From NCBI GenBank assembly GCA_021292165.1, contig CM037883.1:9811434-9875433 (forward strand): a stretch of DNA of 64,000 bases, read 5' to 3'. Position 1 is the first letter of the stretch. Each line of letters opens with the position of its first letter. A program made the translations under genes and the position numbers. This document shows, in pieces, positions 30,600 through 40,689 of this stretch. The notes below the pieces were generated by a model, which saw only the letters and a list, made by a program, of their open reading frames with translations, did no database searches and was not told where the DNA came from. Source of the DNA: Shinisaurus crocodilurus. Lineage: Eukaryota; Chordata; Lepidosauria; Squamata; Shinisauridae.

Positions 30600-30797
30600 T
30601 CACATGCCAGGTGAAACTACTGGCCCATCAAGTCCAATTTGAACTGCTGCTAGCTTTGCTGTTTGTTTTTAATCTGTGGTTTTGAATTTTATATTGATAT
30701 TATATTGTGTATTATAGTTTTTTAACTGTTGTAAACCTCCCAGAGAGCTTCGGCTATTGCGCGGTATAAAAATGTATTAAATAAATAAATAAATTTG
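30600..30797 (+). mobile_element. L2-like LINE 3' UTR
   Basis: 'actgttgtaaacctcccaga', 'gagcttcggctattgcgcgg' and 'tataaaaatgtattaaataa' followed by an AAAT tail. It is 5' truncated and downstream of the SINE. Confidence 0.75.
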
Positions 30798-30881
30798 ATT
30801 TACTTTGACAGACAATGGCTCTTTTTTCCCATCACCTGATACCTGATTTTAAATAAATAATAAATAAATAAATAAACTGGA

Positions 30882-30960
30882 TATGCCAGGGATTGAACCT
30901 GGGTCATTGTGCACACAAAGGCTGTGTAGTACCTCAAAGCTACATCAATATGGTTGCTCA
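30882..30960 (-). mobile_element. tRNA-derived SINE head fragment
   Basis: 'atatgccagggattgaacct' and 'gggtcattgtgcacacaaag' are the reverse complement of the B-box and anticodon-loop region of this SINE family. Confidence 0.65.
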
Positions 30961-31404
30961 TTTCTGCACCTCCTGGCTATGTGAAGCCCTCCCATATGTT
31001 CAAGTAGTCCCTGTTTATCAAGATGGTCCCTATTTTCTGAACTCATTCCCAGGTAAACGACTGCCCATATTCTTGTGGGGGGGGGGGTTGTTGTTGTCTC
31101 CCATGAACACAATGTTAACAACAGACCTGTCATTCTTCAGGATTCAGTTTCCTCCCCACATCCTGGGTCTCTCTGCATGGGGAATGGGAGCATCTTGTTT
31201 CTAGTTTACAGGATATGAAAGCATCATGAAACATACGGCTTTGAAGTTTCATATATACTACAGCTACTGGATTATGGTGATAATCATGTTATATCCCTAC
31301 ACTCATCATACTCCCTCTTCTCTCATCATTATAACACCAGGTAAGATAATTTGCCTATTTAGACTGCTATTGTCTATTCCCCCCATCATCTGCTACTGAT
31401 CATT

Positions 31405-31490
31405 TGAGATGGAGATCCCAGGGATTGAACCTGGGACCTTCTGTATTCAAAACATCTGACTCTATATCACCACGCTATGGTCCCTCACCG
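31405..31490 (-). mobile_element. tRNA-derived SINE head fragment
   Basis: 'gagatcccagggattgaacc' and 'tgggaccttctgtattcaaa' are the reverse complement of the B box and anticodon area, ending with 'accacgctatggtccct'. Confidence 0.7.
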
Positions 31491-32442
31491 AGAGGTACAG
31501 TCCTCATTCCAGAGAGACTGTAGGAGTCTGGAAGCAGTAACCACATAATGAGAAAGCAGGAAATGATTACCCAAGGGCCACCAAGGATGCTACTTGCATT
31601 ATTATCCCACTCAGATTCCTTCTCTCTTAGATTCTGCTTTCTTTCCTTCACATTTTTCAGGGGGTATCCTCATTTCCTAAGCCCTCTAGATTTCCCTGCA
31701 TAGCTGACTTCCCTAGCTAGGCTCATCCTCTTCCCACCGTGTTTCCAGGCTTCCTACTCCCTGACCTAAGTACCATTCACCAATGGCAGCCCTAGGATCA
31801 GAACACCAGTGGAAGCCAGAGATCTTTCTGCCTGAGCTTGCTTCTCCATGACATCAGGACAGGTCACCCAACCACTGCCATGTCACCCAGTTGCTACCAG
31901 AGGTTTCGTCCTTCCCAACCAATCCCTTTCCTGCATTGCACAATACAAATGTGCAGCTCAATCTTACGAGTCAGTTGCCACAGGGGGGAAATGGCTCATG
32001 AAATTTTCACAGAACAGCAAGCTTGTGAATCCAAGGCAAAGTATCCATTATGCATACTCTAAAATACTTGTATGTTGCTAGCTTGGTAGCCAGCAATAAC
32101 CATCTTGATAAATTGTTCTGAGCATTATTCAAGATCAAGCAGTCCCACTTGTTTTCATGTTTCTAGTCAAATTAAGACAACAGAAATAGATGGTTATAAT
32201 TACTTCCTTGAGCAAGCACTACAGGTGGCTCCCTCCTCCCTTTCTCCACCAACATGTACACTCACTTTGACAAATATGTCTCAACCAGAATTGCCACTCT
32301 GGTTGTTGTTTATTTTCCTAAAGGGGAAACAAACAAACAAACAAAAACTGAGGCTGGGTTGGATGGCCCTGCTCATGCACAAACACCAGGGGAATTTCAA
32401 ACACAGTCAAGAGGTAAAGAAAAGGAAGACAGGGTTTAAATT
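31491..32442. other. No gene recognised
   Basis: Unassigned sequence with an (ACAA)n run near 32328-32346. Open frames of up to 118 codons have no domain. Confidence 0.4.
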
Positions 32443-32596
32443 TGAGAGCCAGTGTATGTAGTGGGTAGAGTATTGATTGGAATAGGATCAGGGTGACTCG
32501 GGTTCGAATCCACACTTTGTGAATTAGCTTACTTTATGATCTTTGCCCTGTCACCATTTCTCAACCAAACCTACCTCACAAGGCTTTTCTTAGAAT

Positions 32597-32611
32597 GAAA
32601 TGGAGTAAGAG
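32597..32611 (+). repeat. Left target-site duplication of the L1 insertion
   Basis: 'gaaatggagtaagag', identical to 32916-32930. It is 15 bp, in the usual range for L1 target-primed insertion. Confidence 0.95.
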
Positions 32612-32915
32612 ATGGGATATCGCGCTAAATGATAAATTAACTTGTAATATTAAGTGTCAAAAAGGACAATTGGAGAAAGACACTTTTGTGAACATTTGGG
32701 GTAAATTTTTGGATTATGTGTTGGTGAAGGGGAAGGGGAACGAACCATATATATATATATATATATATATATATGGGAAGAAATATAACTTGGTCCCAAG
32801 AGGTGGGGGGGTGCACAATGTTTATGTTGTATTTTTGTTTTATTCATTATTACCTGTATGACTGGAAAAATTCAATAAAACATATTTAAAAAGTAAAAAA
32901 AAAAGAAGAAGAAAA
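32612..32915 (+). mobile_element. L1 LINE, 5'-truncated insertion
   Basis: It encodes WDIALNDKLTCNIKC and NIWGKFLDYVLVKGKG, the L1 ORF2 C-terminal block also seen at 17640-17960. It contains an (AT)n tract (32746-32774), a 3' UTR with the poly(A) signal AATAAA (32874-32879) and an A-rich tail to 32915. Perfect 15-bp target-site duplications bound it. The frame stays open to the end of ORF2, but most of the element is absent, so it is dead on arrival. Confidence 0.92.
32746..32774. repeat. (AT)n microsatellite inside the L1
   Basis: About 29 bp of AT. It interrupts the ORF2 frame as an IY repeat. Confidence 0.95.
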
Positions 32916-32930
32916 GAAATGGAGTAAGAG
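32916..32930 (+). repeat. Right target-site duplication of the L1 insertion
   Basis: Identical to 32597-32611. Confidence 0.95.
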
Positions 32931-33247
32931 AACCACATCCAGCACTCTGAATCCCTTGGAAGAAGGTCAAGGTGAAGTAATAATAATTGGCAATTTGGGG
33001 GCAAAAGCAATTTGGGGTGGAAGCTAGAATAAATTCTCCAAAATCACTTTGATGCTCATTTCAGCTCACTTCCACTTTCATTTCAGCCTGTTCTTCATCT
33101 TGTTCAAATACAGAAAGTGTGCATTTCGACAGAGAATGTGCATGTTTTCAAAAGTGCTCTCATCCCCCCCCCCATTGACTAAAGCATGAAAGTGTGTGTG
33201 TGTAGTGCATTTCATTAAAAAAAATGTACATCTTTTGAATACCGATA

Positions 33248-34197
33248 TTTGTGTACCACTCCACATCAAGCAGATTCCGGATTGGTGAGCAATGAAAAGA
33301 CAAAAACAGATAAAAGAAACAAAAACATTGAAAACAAACTAAAATTACACTGGTGGTTGAAGAGCAGAGAAGGCTTCCTGGAAGAAGAGGGTCTTCAGCA
33401 GGCACCAAAAGTAGCACAAAGTCGGAGCCTGCCTGACCTCCAGAGGCAGGGAGTTCCACAGAAATGGAGCCACCACACTGAAGGCTCTTCTCCTGGTGGA
33501 CTCCAGTTGGGCCAAAGGTCGATGAGGAACCACCAGGAGCATGCCACCTGATGACCTCAGTGACTGGGCAGGTTGGTATGGGAGGAGGTGCTCTCTCAGG
33601 TATCCTGGTCTCAAGTTGCTTAGGGCTTTGTACACAAGTACCAGAACCTTAAATCTCACCTGGTAGCAAATAGGCAGCCAGTGCAGTTCCTACAGCAAAG
33701 TAGTTGCATGCTGAAAAAGGGCAGCTCCTGACAACAGCTGAGCTGCTGCATTCTGCAATAGCTCCAGCTTCCGGAGCAGCCTTAAGGGCAGCCCCACATA
33801 GAGTGCATTGCGGTGATCCAGTCTTGAGGTTACTAGTGCCTGTATCACTGTGGCCAAGCTATCCCTGTCCAGGAGAGGCCGTAGCTGGTGAACCACTCGA
33901 AGATGGTAAAAGGCACTCCGAGCCACGGCAGTCACTTGGGACTTCAGTGACAATGATGGATCTAGGAGTACCCCCAGACTACAAACCTGATCTTTCAAAG
34001 GGAGTGCAACCCCATCCAGAACAGGCAATGAGCCTACCTCCTGGACTCTGGAACCACTCACCCACAGGTCTTCTGTCTTGCCAGGATTCAGCCTCAGTCT
34101 ATTGGCCCTCATCCAGGACTTGCACAGCCTCTCCTGATCCAGTTGTCACAGGGATATAGAGCTGTGTGTCATCAGCGTACTGATGGCTGATGTTGTT
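33248..34197 (-). pseudogene. L3/CR1-like LINE: RT C-terminal half and 3' UTR, defective
   Basis: On the minus strand it starts at HQYADDTQLY (about 34160-34183), so the catalytic DD is retained. It continues with RANRLRLNPGKTEDLWVSGS, LPVLDGVALPLKDQVCSLGV and LVTSRLDHRNALYVGLPLRL, then (after a frameshift) RFKVLVLVYKALSNLRPGYL and RRRAFSVVAPFLWNSLPLEV. The LRPLLDRDSLATVIQAL segment is typical of L3/CR1-like LINEs. The frame is broken. A short piece of the same family is at 63585-63722. Confidence 0.85.
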
Positions 34198-34405
34198 GAG
34201 CCAAGTGTCCCCCATTCTGTAACTGTGCATTTGGTTTCCTTTCCCTAGGTGCAGCACTTGGCATTTATCCCTATTAAATTTCATTCTGTTGTTTTCGGCC
34301 CAGTGATCCAGCCTATCAAGATTCTGTCTTCCAGAGTATTAGCTGTTCCACCCAACTTTGTGTCATCTGCAAATGTCATCTGCAAATGGGTGAGAGAGTC
34401 ACCCA
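34198..34405 (-). pseudogene. CR1 LINE reverse transcriptase fragment joined to the L3-like LINE
   Basis: The minus strand encodes ADDTKLGGTANTLEDR (catalytic box at about 34361-34373). It then runs in another frame to HWAENNRMKFNRDKCQVLHL and GKGNQMHSYRMGDTWL, the CR1 RT block just past the active site. At 34198 it changes without a gap into the L3-like sequence on the same strand, and the small open frame reads straight across. CR1 does not resume on the far side of the L3-like fragment. Confidence 0.8.
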
Positions 34406-35344
34406 TTCTTACTCTCTGAAATCGACCCCACAGGTAGGACCGAAATCACTGTAACACAGTGTAATCTAACCTGCGGATTCCTCAACAGACCGGCATCTTC
34501 CTTGCAGATCACTTTTTTTTTTCTTTTACTTTCTGGAATTGTATGAAAATTTAGAGTATTCAGAAACGGCATGTAACAGAAGCATGAGTGACAGCAGGTG
34601 AACTTATGCATAATGCACACACACAGGGGTGAAATATTCACTGTTGTTGTTTAACAAAGTTTATTTAATTTCAGTTTACATATCTGTGTGTTTTTTTAAG
34701 CTACCTAAATACAAAATTCACAGTAAAAAGCATGAGTCATATCATCTGAAGCATGTGGCTTGTTTGTCCAATACTCAATAAATGTCATCCAATTTTGAAC
34801 AAGATTGTGTTCACCTCTCTTCTTGTACATGAATATAATTTGTTTGCTTTGACATTATTACATATTCATGCAGCTTATTTTTCTCATTCAGGCAAAGGGG
34901 TATTGTTGACCATTTCTGTAACATATCCGTGCTGCAATGATTAGATGTGATATTAACTCTTGATGAACTCCACATACCTTTCTTGTGTAGGTCAAGAAAA
35001 AAGGGGTTAAATATTTGAGCACTGAAGATGCCATGGCTTCCAGGGTGAGGGTTCACAAGAAATCAACTCCTTCTATGTCCTCCCACACACAAGCTACCCA
35101 TTTCCCGACATTTCATCCTTTGCTATTTTTATCTAGTTAGTAGTGCTTGTTGCACAGATTGAAGAATGTGGAGAAATCCCGGCACAGAGGAAGCAATGTC
35201 ACACAATTATGATCCTCCATCTAATAGAAGCATTTGAGAAGGATATTTCCCCTTGACATTTTGAAAATGAACTTCAGTGAATTGTGCAAAGAGGGAATAC
35301 AAATGCATGCATTTGCAATTAAAAGGGGGAGGATCGTTTTCTTT
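34406..35344. other. No gene recognised; repeat-poor
   Basis: No confident repeat. 35120-35300 is even, AT-moderate unique sequence and a weak candidate for conserved noncoding DNA. Confidence 0.3.
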
Positions 35345-35402
35345 TCCTTATTGAGTTCAATGTGACTTACTCCCAGGTAAGTGTGCATGGGATTGCAGCT
35401 GG
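35345..35402. repeat. Short palindromic-type interspersed repeat
   Basis: 'gagttcaatgtgacttactc' and 'ccaggtaagtgtgcatggga' belong to a dispersed repeat centred on 'ttcaatggg..cttactc'. It is also seen at 37285-37470, 37508-37585 and 55008-55100. Confidence 0.6.
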
Positions 35403-35837
35403 GTAAGCATTGATTTTTTTAAAAAAAAAATTGGCATCATCATCCATCTGCCCACCCATCTATATACTCTAATCTCTGGGTTTTGTATCAACTCTCCTTT
35501 TCTCTCCTTTGGGGGAGGCTAGTTGGGGTGGGGGGGGATATGGTACCATCATCATCTTAAAGACAAAATAGAGACCATTATCCAGCAGGTAAACTGGCAT
35601 TGCTGTAGTTTATTTATTTTTCAAATGAGTGATGTGACCTGGATTTTGTTTACTCTGATTTCCATTCCATCCAGCATTAGTCAGACTGGGTGTAGGTGCA
35701 GCTTTTGAAAACAAGAGGTGTTTTTTTTTTTTAATAGACCATAAAGTCCCTGTGAACTACTACTTAACCAACTCTAGAGGCTATTAAGCATCCTTCAAAG
35801 CAGCATGCTCAGAGTATGAGTCACAACAAGAAGAGCA
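35403..35837. other. No gene recognised
   Basis: Unassigned, with A and G homopolymer runs. Confidence 0.4.
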
Positions 35838-36185
35838 AGCCAGCTAGGGTGGTCACATCTCCTCTTTTAGATAGGACAGTCCTCTGTTTGAAAGACTGCC
35901 AGAGGACTGTTCTCTATTTTGGAAATATCCCCTATTTGAAGGGCTGTCCAGTTTAAAGATTTAAAAAAAAACATCAGAAGGAAGTTGCCCATCAACTGCA
36001 GACTGAGCAAAGCACACAGATCACACGGTTAGTCTAACAGACTATGGGGAGAGGTAATTTATTTCTATTTAAATTTATATATTTTATATATATTTCTAAA
36101 TTTGCATCTATTCATATAAATTAGCATATGCAGGGTTTTTTTTGCTAATAAGTATCCTCTTTTGTTCTCTTTTTTTGCCAATTTT
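35838..36185 (+). repeat. Unclassified ~350-bp interspersed repeat, most complete copy
   Basis: Begins 'agggtggtcacatctcctct', has two 'ggacagtcctctgtttgaaa'-type phrases, then 'acatcagaaggaagttgccc', an AT-rich middle and 'gtatcctcttttgttctctt'. Other copies lie at 868-1345, 17017-17200 and 25385-25515. I could not recognise a family or terminal repeats. Confidence 0.65.
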
Positions 36186-36230
36186 CACAGATGGCTATCC
36201 TCAACGATGCTCTGTGCCATCTGACACATT

Positions 36231-36231
36231 T

Positions 36232-36264
<33 letters not shown>
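36231..36264. repeat. (TG)n microsatellite
   Basis: About 34 bp of TG. Confidence 0.96.
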
Positions 36265-36266
<2 letters not shown>

Positions 36267-36291
36267 ACATATATACAACATAGCCACTGTG

Positions 36292-36895
36292 GTGGCTCCA
36301 GGTTGTTGAGGGCCCTTGGGCAAAGTCAGCCCCACCTCCACGGATCCCTTTATTTTGAAAAATGGGAGTGTTGGAAGCCTCTCCCTGTTTTCATCTGTTT
36401 CATCTGTTGGGGGCATGTTTTAGGGGAGGAGTGGAGATGTGTATGTTGGCTAGTGATGTATTTCAAGGCATGTGGGATATAACTGGAATTCCTCTCCCTT
36501 CCGATGCCATTTTGTTGTGTTGGCAAAATGGAGCCAAGTATGCAGGGCCAAAGTCTAGGGTAGGCATGGCTGGGCCCCTACCAAGGGCCCATAAACCAGC
36601 AGGGGGCCTCTAACAAGAGCTCCCTGAACTTGCTCCTCCTCTTCACCGCTGCAACCTGCTTGTTCACCTGCCTCTCCCTCTGGCCCAGAGAGCTGAGGTG
36701 GTGAGAAGGAAGAGCAGGAGATGCCACTGCCGGCCTGCTCACCTGCTCTTTGCCAGTCAAGCAATGGCGAGCAGGAGGAGGAGGAGGAGGAGGAGGAATA
36801 CCAGTTGCTAACAATGGTAGTGAGTAGTTAGACTTGCTGAAATAGGGCTCCCACTGAGGGTATCTGGCCCAAGGGCCCTCACGAACCTGGAGCCC
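36292..36895. mobile_element. TIR-bounded DNA element of ~600 bp (MITE candidate)
   Basis: The left end 'ggctccaggttgttgagggc' plus 'ccttgggc' is mirrored at the right by 'gcccaagggccctcacgaac' plus 'ctggagcc', giving a 28-bp TIR with two changes. The interior from 36542 matches 58290-58665: 'agctccctgaacttgctcct', 'cctcttcaccgctgcaacct' and 'gcttgttcacctgcctctcc'. It contains a GGA expansion (36774-36799). There is no transposase. Confidence 0.7.
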
Positions 36896-37284
36896 TTTCA
36901 CTACTCACTCCTGGAGTCACAACTGGCAAAATTAAAAGAAAAAGAGTGGAATTAAAAAGGGTAGGGGAAAGGAGGGGGGGAACACAGAAGGAGAAAGAAT
37001 GCACAGAGGACTCCTGGTAGAAAAACTTGCAAACATTGCCTATGGTTAATTTAGCATGTGCTTTATTCCTTTGTTTATTATTTTATTAGCTGCAAAAAGA
37101 AAAAAGAAAAAGGGCAGGACAAGTTTTCACCTATGAATTTGCTTGATTCGCAGTGCACAGCAGAGATGTGTGCTATCCCCTCCAACCTATCCTTCTTAGT
37201 TCTTTGGTTTTTATTAAACACCAAAGATAAAGGAAAACAAGGCAGAAGAGGCCAGGAGAAGCAGGCTGAGAGCATTCAAAACAA

Positions 37285-37585
37285 GTAAATCCTATTAAGT
37301 TCAGTGGGATTTCCATCCAGGTAAGAGCGTGTGGACTTGACCTGATCCTATGCATGCTTATTCAGAAATAGATCTCTAAGGCTGAAACCCCATACACACT
37401 TACCTTGAAGTAAGCTCCATTGAACTCAATGGGACCTTGCATGTGAGTAGACAAATCTAGGATTGCATTGTAAAACTTGCTACTATGGCCCAGGGGCATT
37501 TGTAATCTTAAGATTGCAGTCTTATGCACAGTTACTTGCAAGTAAGTCTATAGAAATCAGCAGGCTTACACCTGAGTAAAGCTTG
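37285..37585. repeat. Palindromic-type interspersed repeats, two adjacent copies
   Basis: 37285-37470 carries 'tcctatgcatgcttattcag' and 'ctccattgaactcaatggga' in opposite-facing arrangement, ending 'ctaggattgcattg'. 37508-37585 repeats part of it ('gattgcagtcttatgcacag'). This is the layout of an old MITE family. Confidence 0.55.
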
Positions 37586-37739
37586 CAAATGAGCAGGTAT
37601 TGCAAATGAGCTCAAGATGGCTCTCCTTTTCTCAAGACCATACTCCATGTCCTCCTGGCATGTTCCCAAGTGCAAAGGTGACATGTTGCGGCTTCTTGTA
37701 TGGTTCCATTAACCTATTTATTAATACATTTATTTATTT

Positions 37740-37982
37740 TATTTATTTATTACATTTATACCCCGCCTTTTTTCCTGCAAGGAACCCAAGGCGGCTTACA
37801 TAATCCTCCTCCTCCTCCTCCTCTCCATTTTTATCCTCACAACAACCCTGTGAGGTAGGTTAGGCTGAGAGTCGGTGACTGGCCCAAAGTCACCCAGTGA
37901 GCTTCATGGCTGAGCGGGGACTAGAACCCGGATCTCCCGAGTCCCAGTCCAACACTCTCACCACTACGCCACACTGGCTCTG
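37740..37982 (-). mobile_element. Sauria SINE, full length
   Basis: In plus-strand order: an ATTT tail, 'ataccccgccttttttcctg', 'aaggaacccaaggcggctta', 'aggtaggttaggctgagagt', 'gactagaacccggatctccc' and 'ctacgccacactggctct'. It is well preserved with a small TCC expansion. Confidence 0.95.
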
Positions 37983-38584
37983 CTTATGGGCTTCTCTGTG
38001 CCATGCGGGATCAAGCCAGAGTCTTGCATCCAGTTTACTAAATGGAAACATTCTTTGTTATTCTTCTCCACTAGTGCTTTGCTATTTATGTACTTCTTCA
38101 CAGCGAACAAAAGAGAACCATTCTCCTGTTAATGCAGTGCTGAGGAGACAGCAAACTGGGAATTGAGGGGGATAAGTTATTTCTATGTGGGAAGATTCAT
38201 GACAATTATCTGGAGCTTCTTTTCTTTCTTCTTTCTTTCTTTTTTTAAAGGGAGAGTGGGTACAAGAGCTAACGCTGCCAGTTGCAGTCAAAATACACCA
38301 ACGTGAAATGGAGAGGGTCCTCTTTTCTTAAATCCACTCTACATTGGTGGGCTCAGAAGTCCAATGCAATTGTTATAAGAGTTTTTTTTTCTAGCCAAGG
38401 CTGTTAATCTATTGTATCTACTTTGGTTTAATTGCAGAATTGAGATCTGAGCACTACACAAGAAGCGTTTCCTTTCCTGCTTTTCTGCTACATGGCCTCT
38501 AGGTGGTGTTCTGATACAGTGGAATAACACAATTACACAAGTGGGGAAAATATTTCTTTTGCTTTCAGAAATAATAATCTCCCC
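37983..38584. other. No gene recognised
   Basis: Contains a TTTC-rich tract (38218-38245). Otherwise unassigned. Confidence 0.4.
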
Positions 38585-38586
38585 CC

Positions 38587-38626
<40 letters not shown>

Positions 38627-38628
38627 GC
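38585..38628. repeat. (AAT)n microsatellite
   Basis: About 14 units of ATA/AAT. Confidence 0.96.
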
Positions 38629-39384
38629 AACAACAATGTGAAAGTGCTCTTAGGAAAGAGAAGCAAAACTGGAGGGTCACAACATTGTCTAAAGAACCCA
38701 TAAACAACAGTTAGTAAGGAATAATGAGTGCGAAATAAATGCCTTGTGTAGAAAAGCTCTAAGCCAGGACTGAAATAGGAGTCTATCTATCCTTGATGTG
38801 AAAGAGGGCTGGTTTGCACCAGTGCTCAAATTATGGTGGAGATGGAGGGACTTAATGGAATTCAAAAGGCCAACCCCTGACTCCCTGAATTTTAGATATG
38901 GCATTTCTCCACTATAGCTTTTAAAACCAGTAGCTACAATGGATTGCAAGAACATAAGGAGGCTGCCCCCCTCTTCAACACCCACTGTCATTTTCATCAC
39001 TGTAGGGTTGCCCACTTTTCAACCAACCCTGCAAATGTGCCCTTAACAGTTGATCACAATGAGGAATTTCCTCATTTGGAATGAATACAGTTCCACCTGA
39101 GGTGTCTCTTTGAGTGATCCTAAAAGTGTTGAGAAGTGCTGAGACCCAGCACTTTGTAAAGGAATCCTGGCTCTTGTGAAGACATGTATAATTCCATGTT
39201 TTCAGAAAGGCTTGCAATATGTGGTGGGGGGGAAATGCATGGGATTTTATGTCATGGTAATATTGAAAACAGGGATATCTTTCCGTCACAATCTGTAAGC
39301 ATTGATTATTAGGTTGTGCATATAAGAAAGGAAGGGTAGTAGCTGTGAAAAGAAAGAAATGGTGTAATGACTTGATGTAAGTGA
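38629..39384. other. No gene recognised
   Basis: The antisense 146-codon frame 38975-39415 is the longest here but has no recognisable domain and is not called. Confidence 0.4.
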
Positions 39385-39428
39385 GGGGTGCACAACCTTT
39401 GGCCCCAAAGGCCACATCTGGGGTGTGT
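39385..39428 (+). mobile_element. hAT-type MITE, left end only
   Basis: 'aggggtgcacaacctttggc' and 'cccaaaggccacatctgggg' resemble the CAGGGGTGG..AACC..GGCC ends of hAT MITEs such as the full copy at 47712-47839. No right end was found nearby. Confidence 0.45.
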
Positions 39429-39784
39429 ATCTTCTAGCTTCAGGACATTAGGCTGAGCACGTGGAGGTTGGAAACAGAGGAAGAAGATGCACTGCTATAG
39501 GGCTACTATTTATTTTTTATTTTTTTTAAAGAAAACTATTAAAATGTTTTTACCCCATCTTTTCTCTTAAAATGCTCAATGCTGCTTAGAGCAAACAAAT
39601 CCAAGCAACAATAAAATACAGTGAATATCCGATTCAAAGGATAAAGCAGCAGATGAAACATGTTCAGACAAAAATGTCAGAGAAATGAAAAACTGAAGAG
39701 ATTGGCAGGTTGCCTGCCTACCATGAAAAAAGAAAGGAAGAAAAAAAAGTCAGGAATGATTCTCCCACCATGAACCTATCCATA

Positions 39785-40137
39785 CGCTATGTTCATCGTC
39801 TAAGGCCCTCCTCCGGGTGCCTCCTCCAAGGGTGGCTTGGTGGGTGGCAACAAGGAAGAGGGCCTCCTTGGTGGTGGCCCTCCAATTCTGGAATGGACTC
39901 CCCAGTGAGGCCTGCCTGGTACCTGCATTATCTTTTCAGTGCCAGGTTAAGACCTTCCTCTACTCCAAGGCATTTGACAGCATATGATAGGTTTCAATCA
40001 GGTCATGAGATAGTGTGTGTGTGTGTTTATACATTTGTATGTAAACTGTTTTTATATTATGCACAATATTGGATTTTAAAATATTTTAAATCCTTGTATT
40101 AAAAGAGAGAGCTTTTGCTATTGGGCGGTAAAGAAAT
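39785..40137 (+). mobile_element. L2-like LINE ORF2 C-terminus and 3' UTR
   Basis: 'aaggccctcctccgggtgcc', 'ccaattctggaatggactcc' and 'ttcagtgccaggttaagacc' parallel 5000-5160. The UTR ends at 'gcttttgctattgggcggta'. The frame is broken. Confidence 0.78.
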
Positions 40138-40395
40138 GTCAGGCCTCCCTCCGCCTCCACCTCTGCCTGCGCTTCTAAAATTAACACTTTCCTTGCTCCT
40201 CCACTGCCACCAACCCCTTCTTCAGGGTAACTTATTCAGACCACTCCTTTTAAGTTTTAAAAATGAAATAAGTTTATTTAATTACAATTAAGGGTAGGGA
40301 AATGGATAATGTTAATAGATTCTAAACGTTGAACACACACCCCTCTGACTCCCCTCAGACTCCTCAACCTTCTCACAAAAATCCACTCTCTCCCC

Positions 40396-40494
40396 CTCTT
40401 TCTTTCTTTCTTTCTTCTCCCTCTTTCCACAAAGTCTGCTTTGTGAAGTGAAGAGAGGAGAGGAGAGGAGAGGAGAGAGGAGAGGAGAAGGTGA
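40396..40494. repeat. (TTTC)n and (GAGAG)n low-complexity tracts
   Basis: A TTTC tract (40398-40416) and, 30 bp on, an AGAGG pentanucleotide tract (40450-40490). Confidence 0.9.
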
Positions 40495-40514
40495 CTTGAG
40501 GAAAGTGTCAACTG

Positions 40515-40684
40515 ACATGGTATATAGTTGAACTCTTTGTTTTATTATTTTGAATGTTGATATTGACATTTGTTTTAAAATGATTTTGCATGTATTTGTA
40601 CACTGCCTTGGCAAAATCATTTTAAAACAAATGTCAATATCAACATTCAAAATAATAAAACAAAGAGCTCAATATATACCATGT
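40515..40684. repeat. Near-perfect long hairpin (75-bp arms, 21-bp loop)
   Basis: The left arm 40515-40589 and right arm 40611-40684 are reverse complements. The inner 57 bp are perfect as far as I can check ('tttgttttattattttgaat' with 'attcaaaataataaaacaaa'). Three or four changes occur only in the outermost 20 bp. The loop is 'atgtatttgtacactgcctt' plus g. No family recognised, no clear target-site duplication. Confidence 0.93.
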
Positions 40685-40689
40685 CTGGT

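Larger units (their letters stand above)
32443..32950 (+). mobile_element. Sauria SINE split by an L1 insertion
   Basis: The head and body 'gagagccagtgtatgtagtg', 'gactcgggttcgaatccaca' and 'aacctacctcacaaggct' run to 32611. The 3' part resumes at 32916 as 'gaaatggagtaagagaacca'. An L1 fragment lies between. The copy is more diverged than the others, so it is an old SINE hit later by L1. Confidence 0.88.

Noticed and set aside
38975..39415. 146-codon antisense frame
   Set aside because: No recognisable domain or exon boundary. Not distinguishable from a chance frame or an old element.
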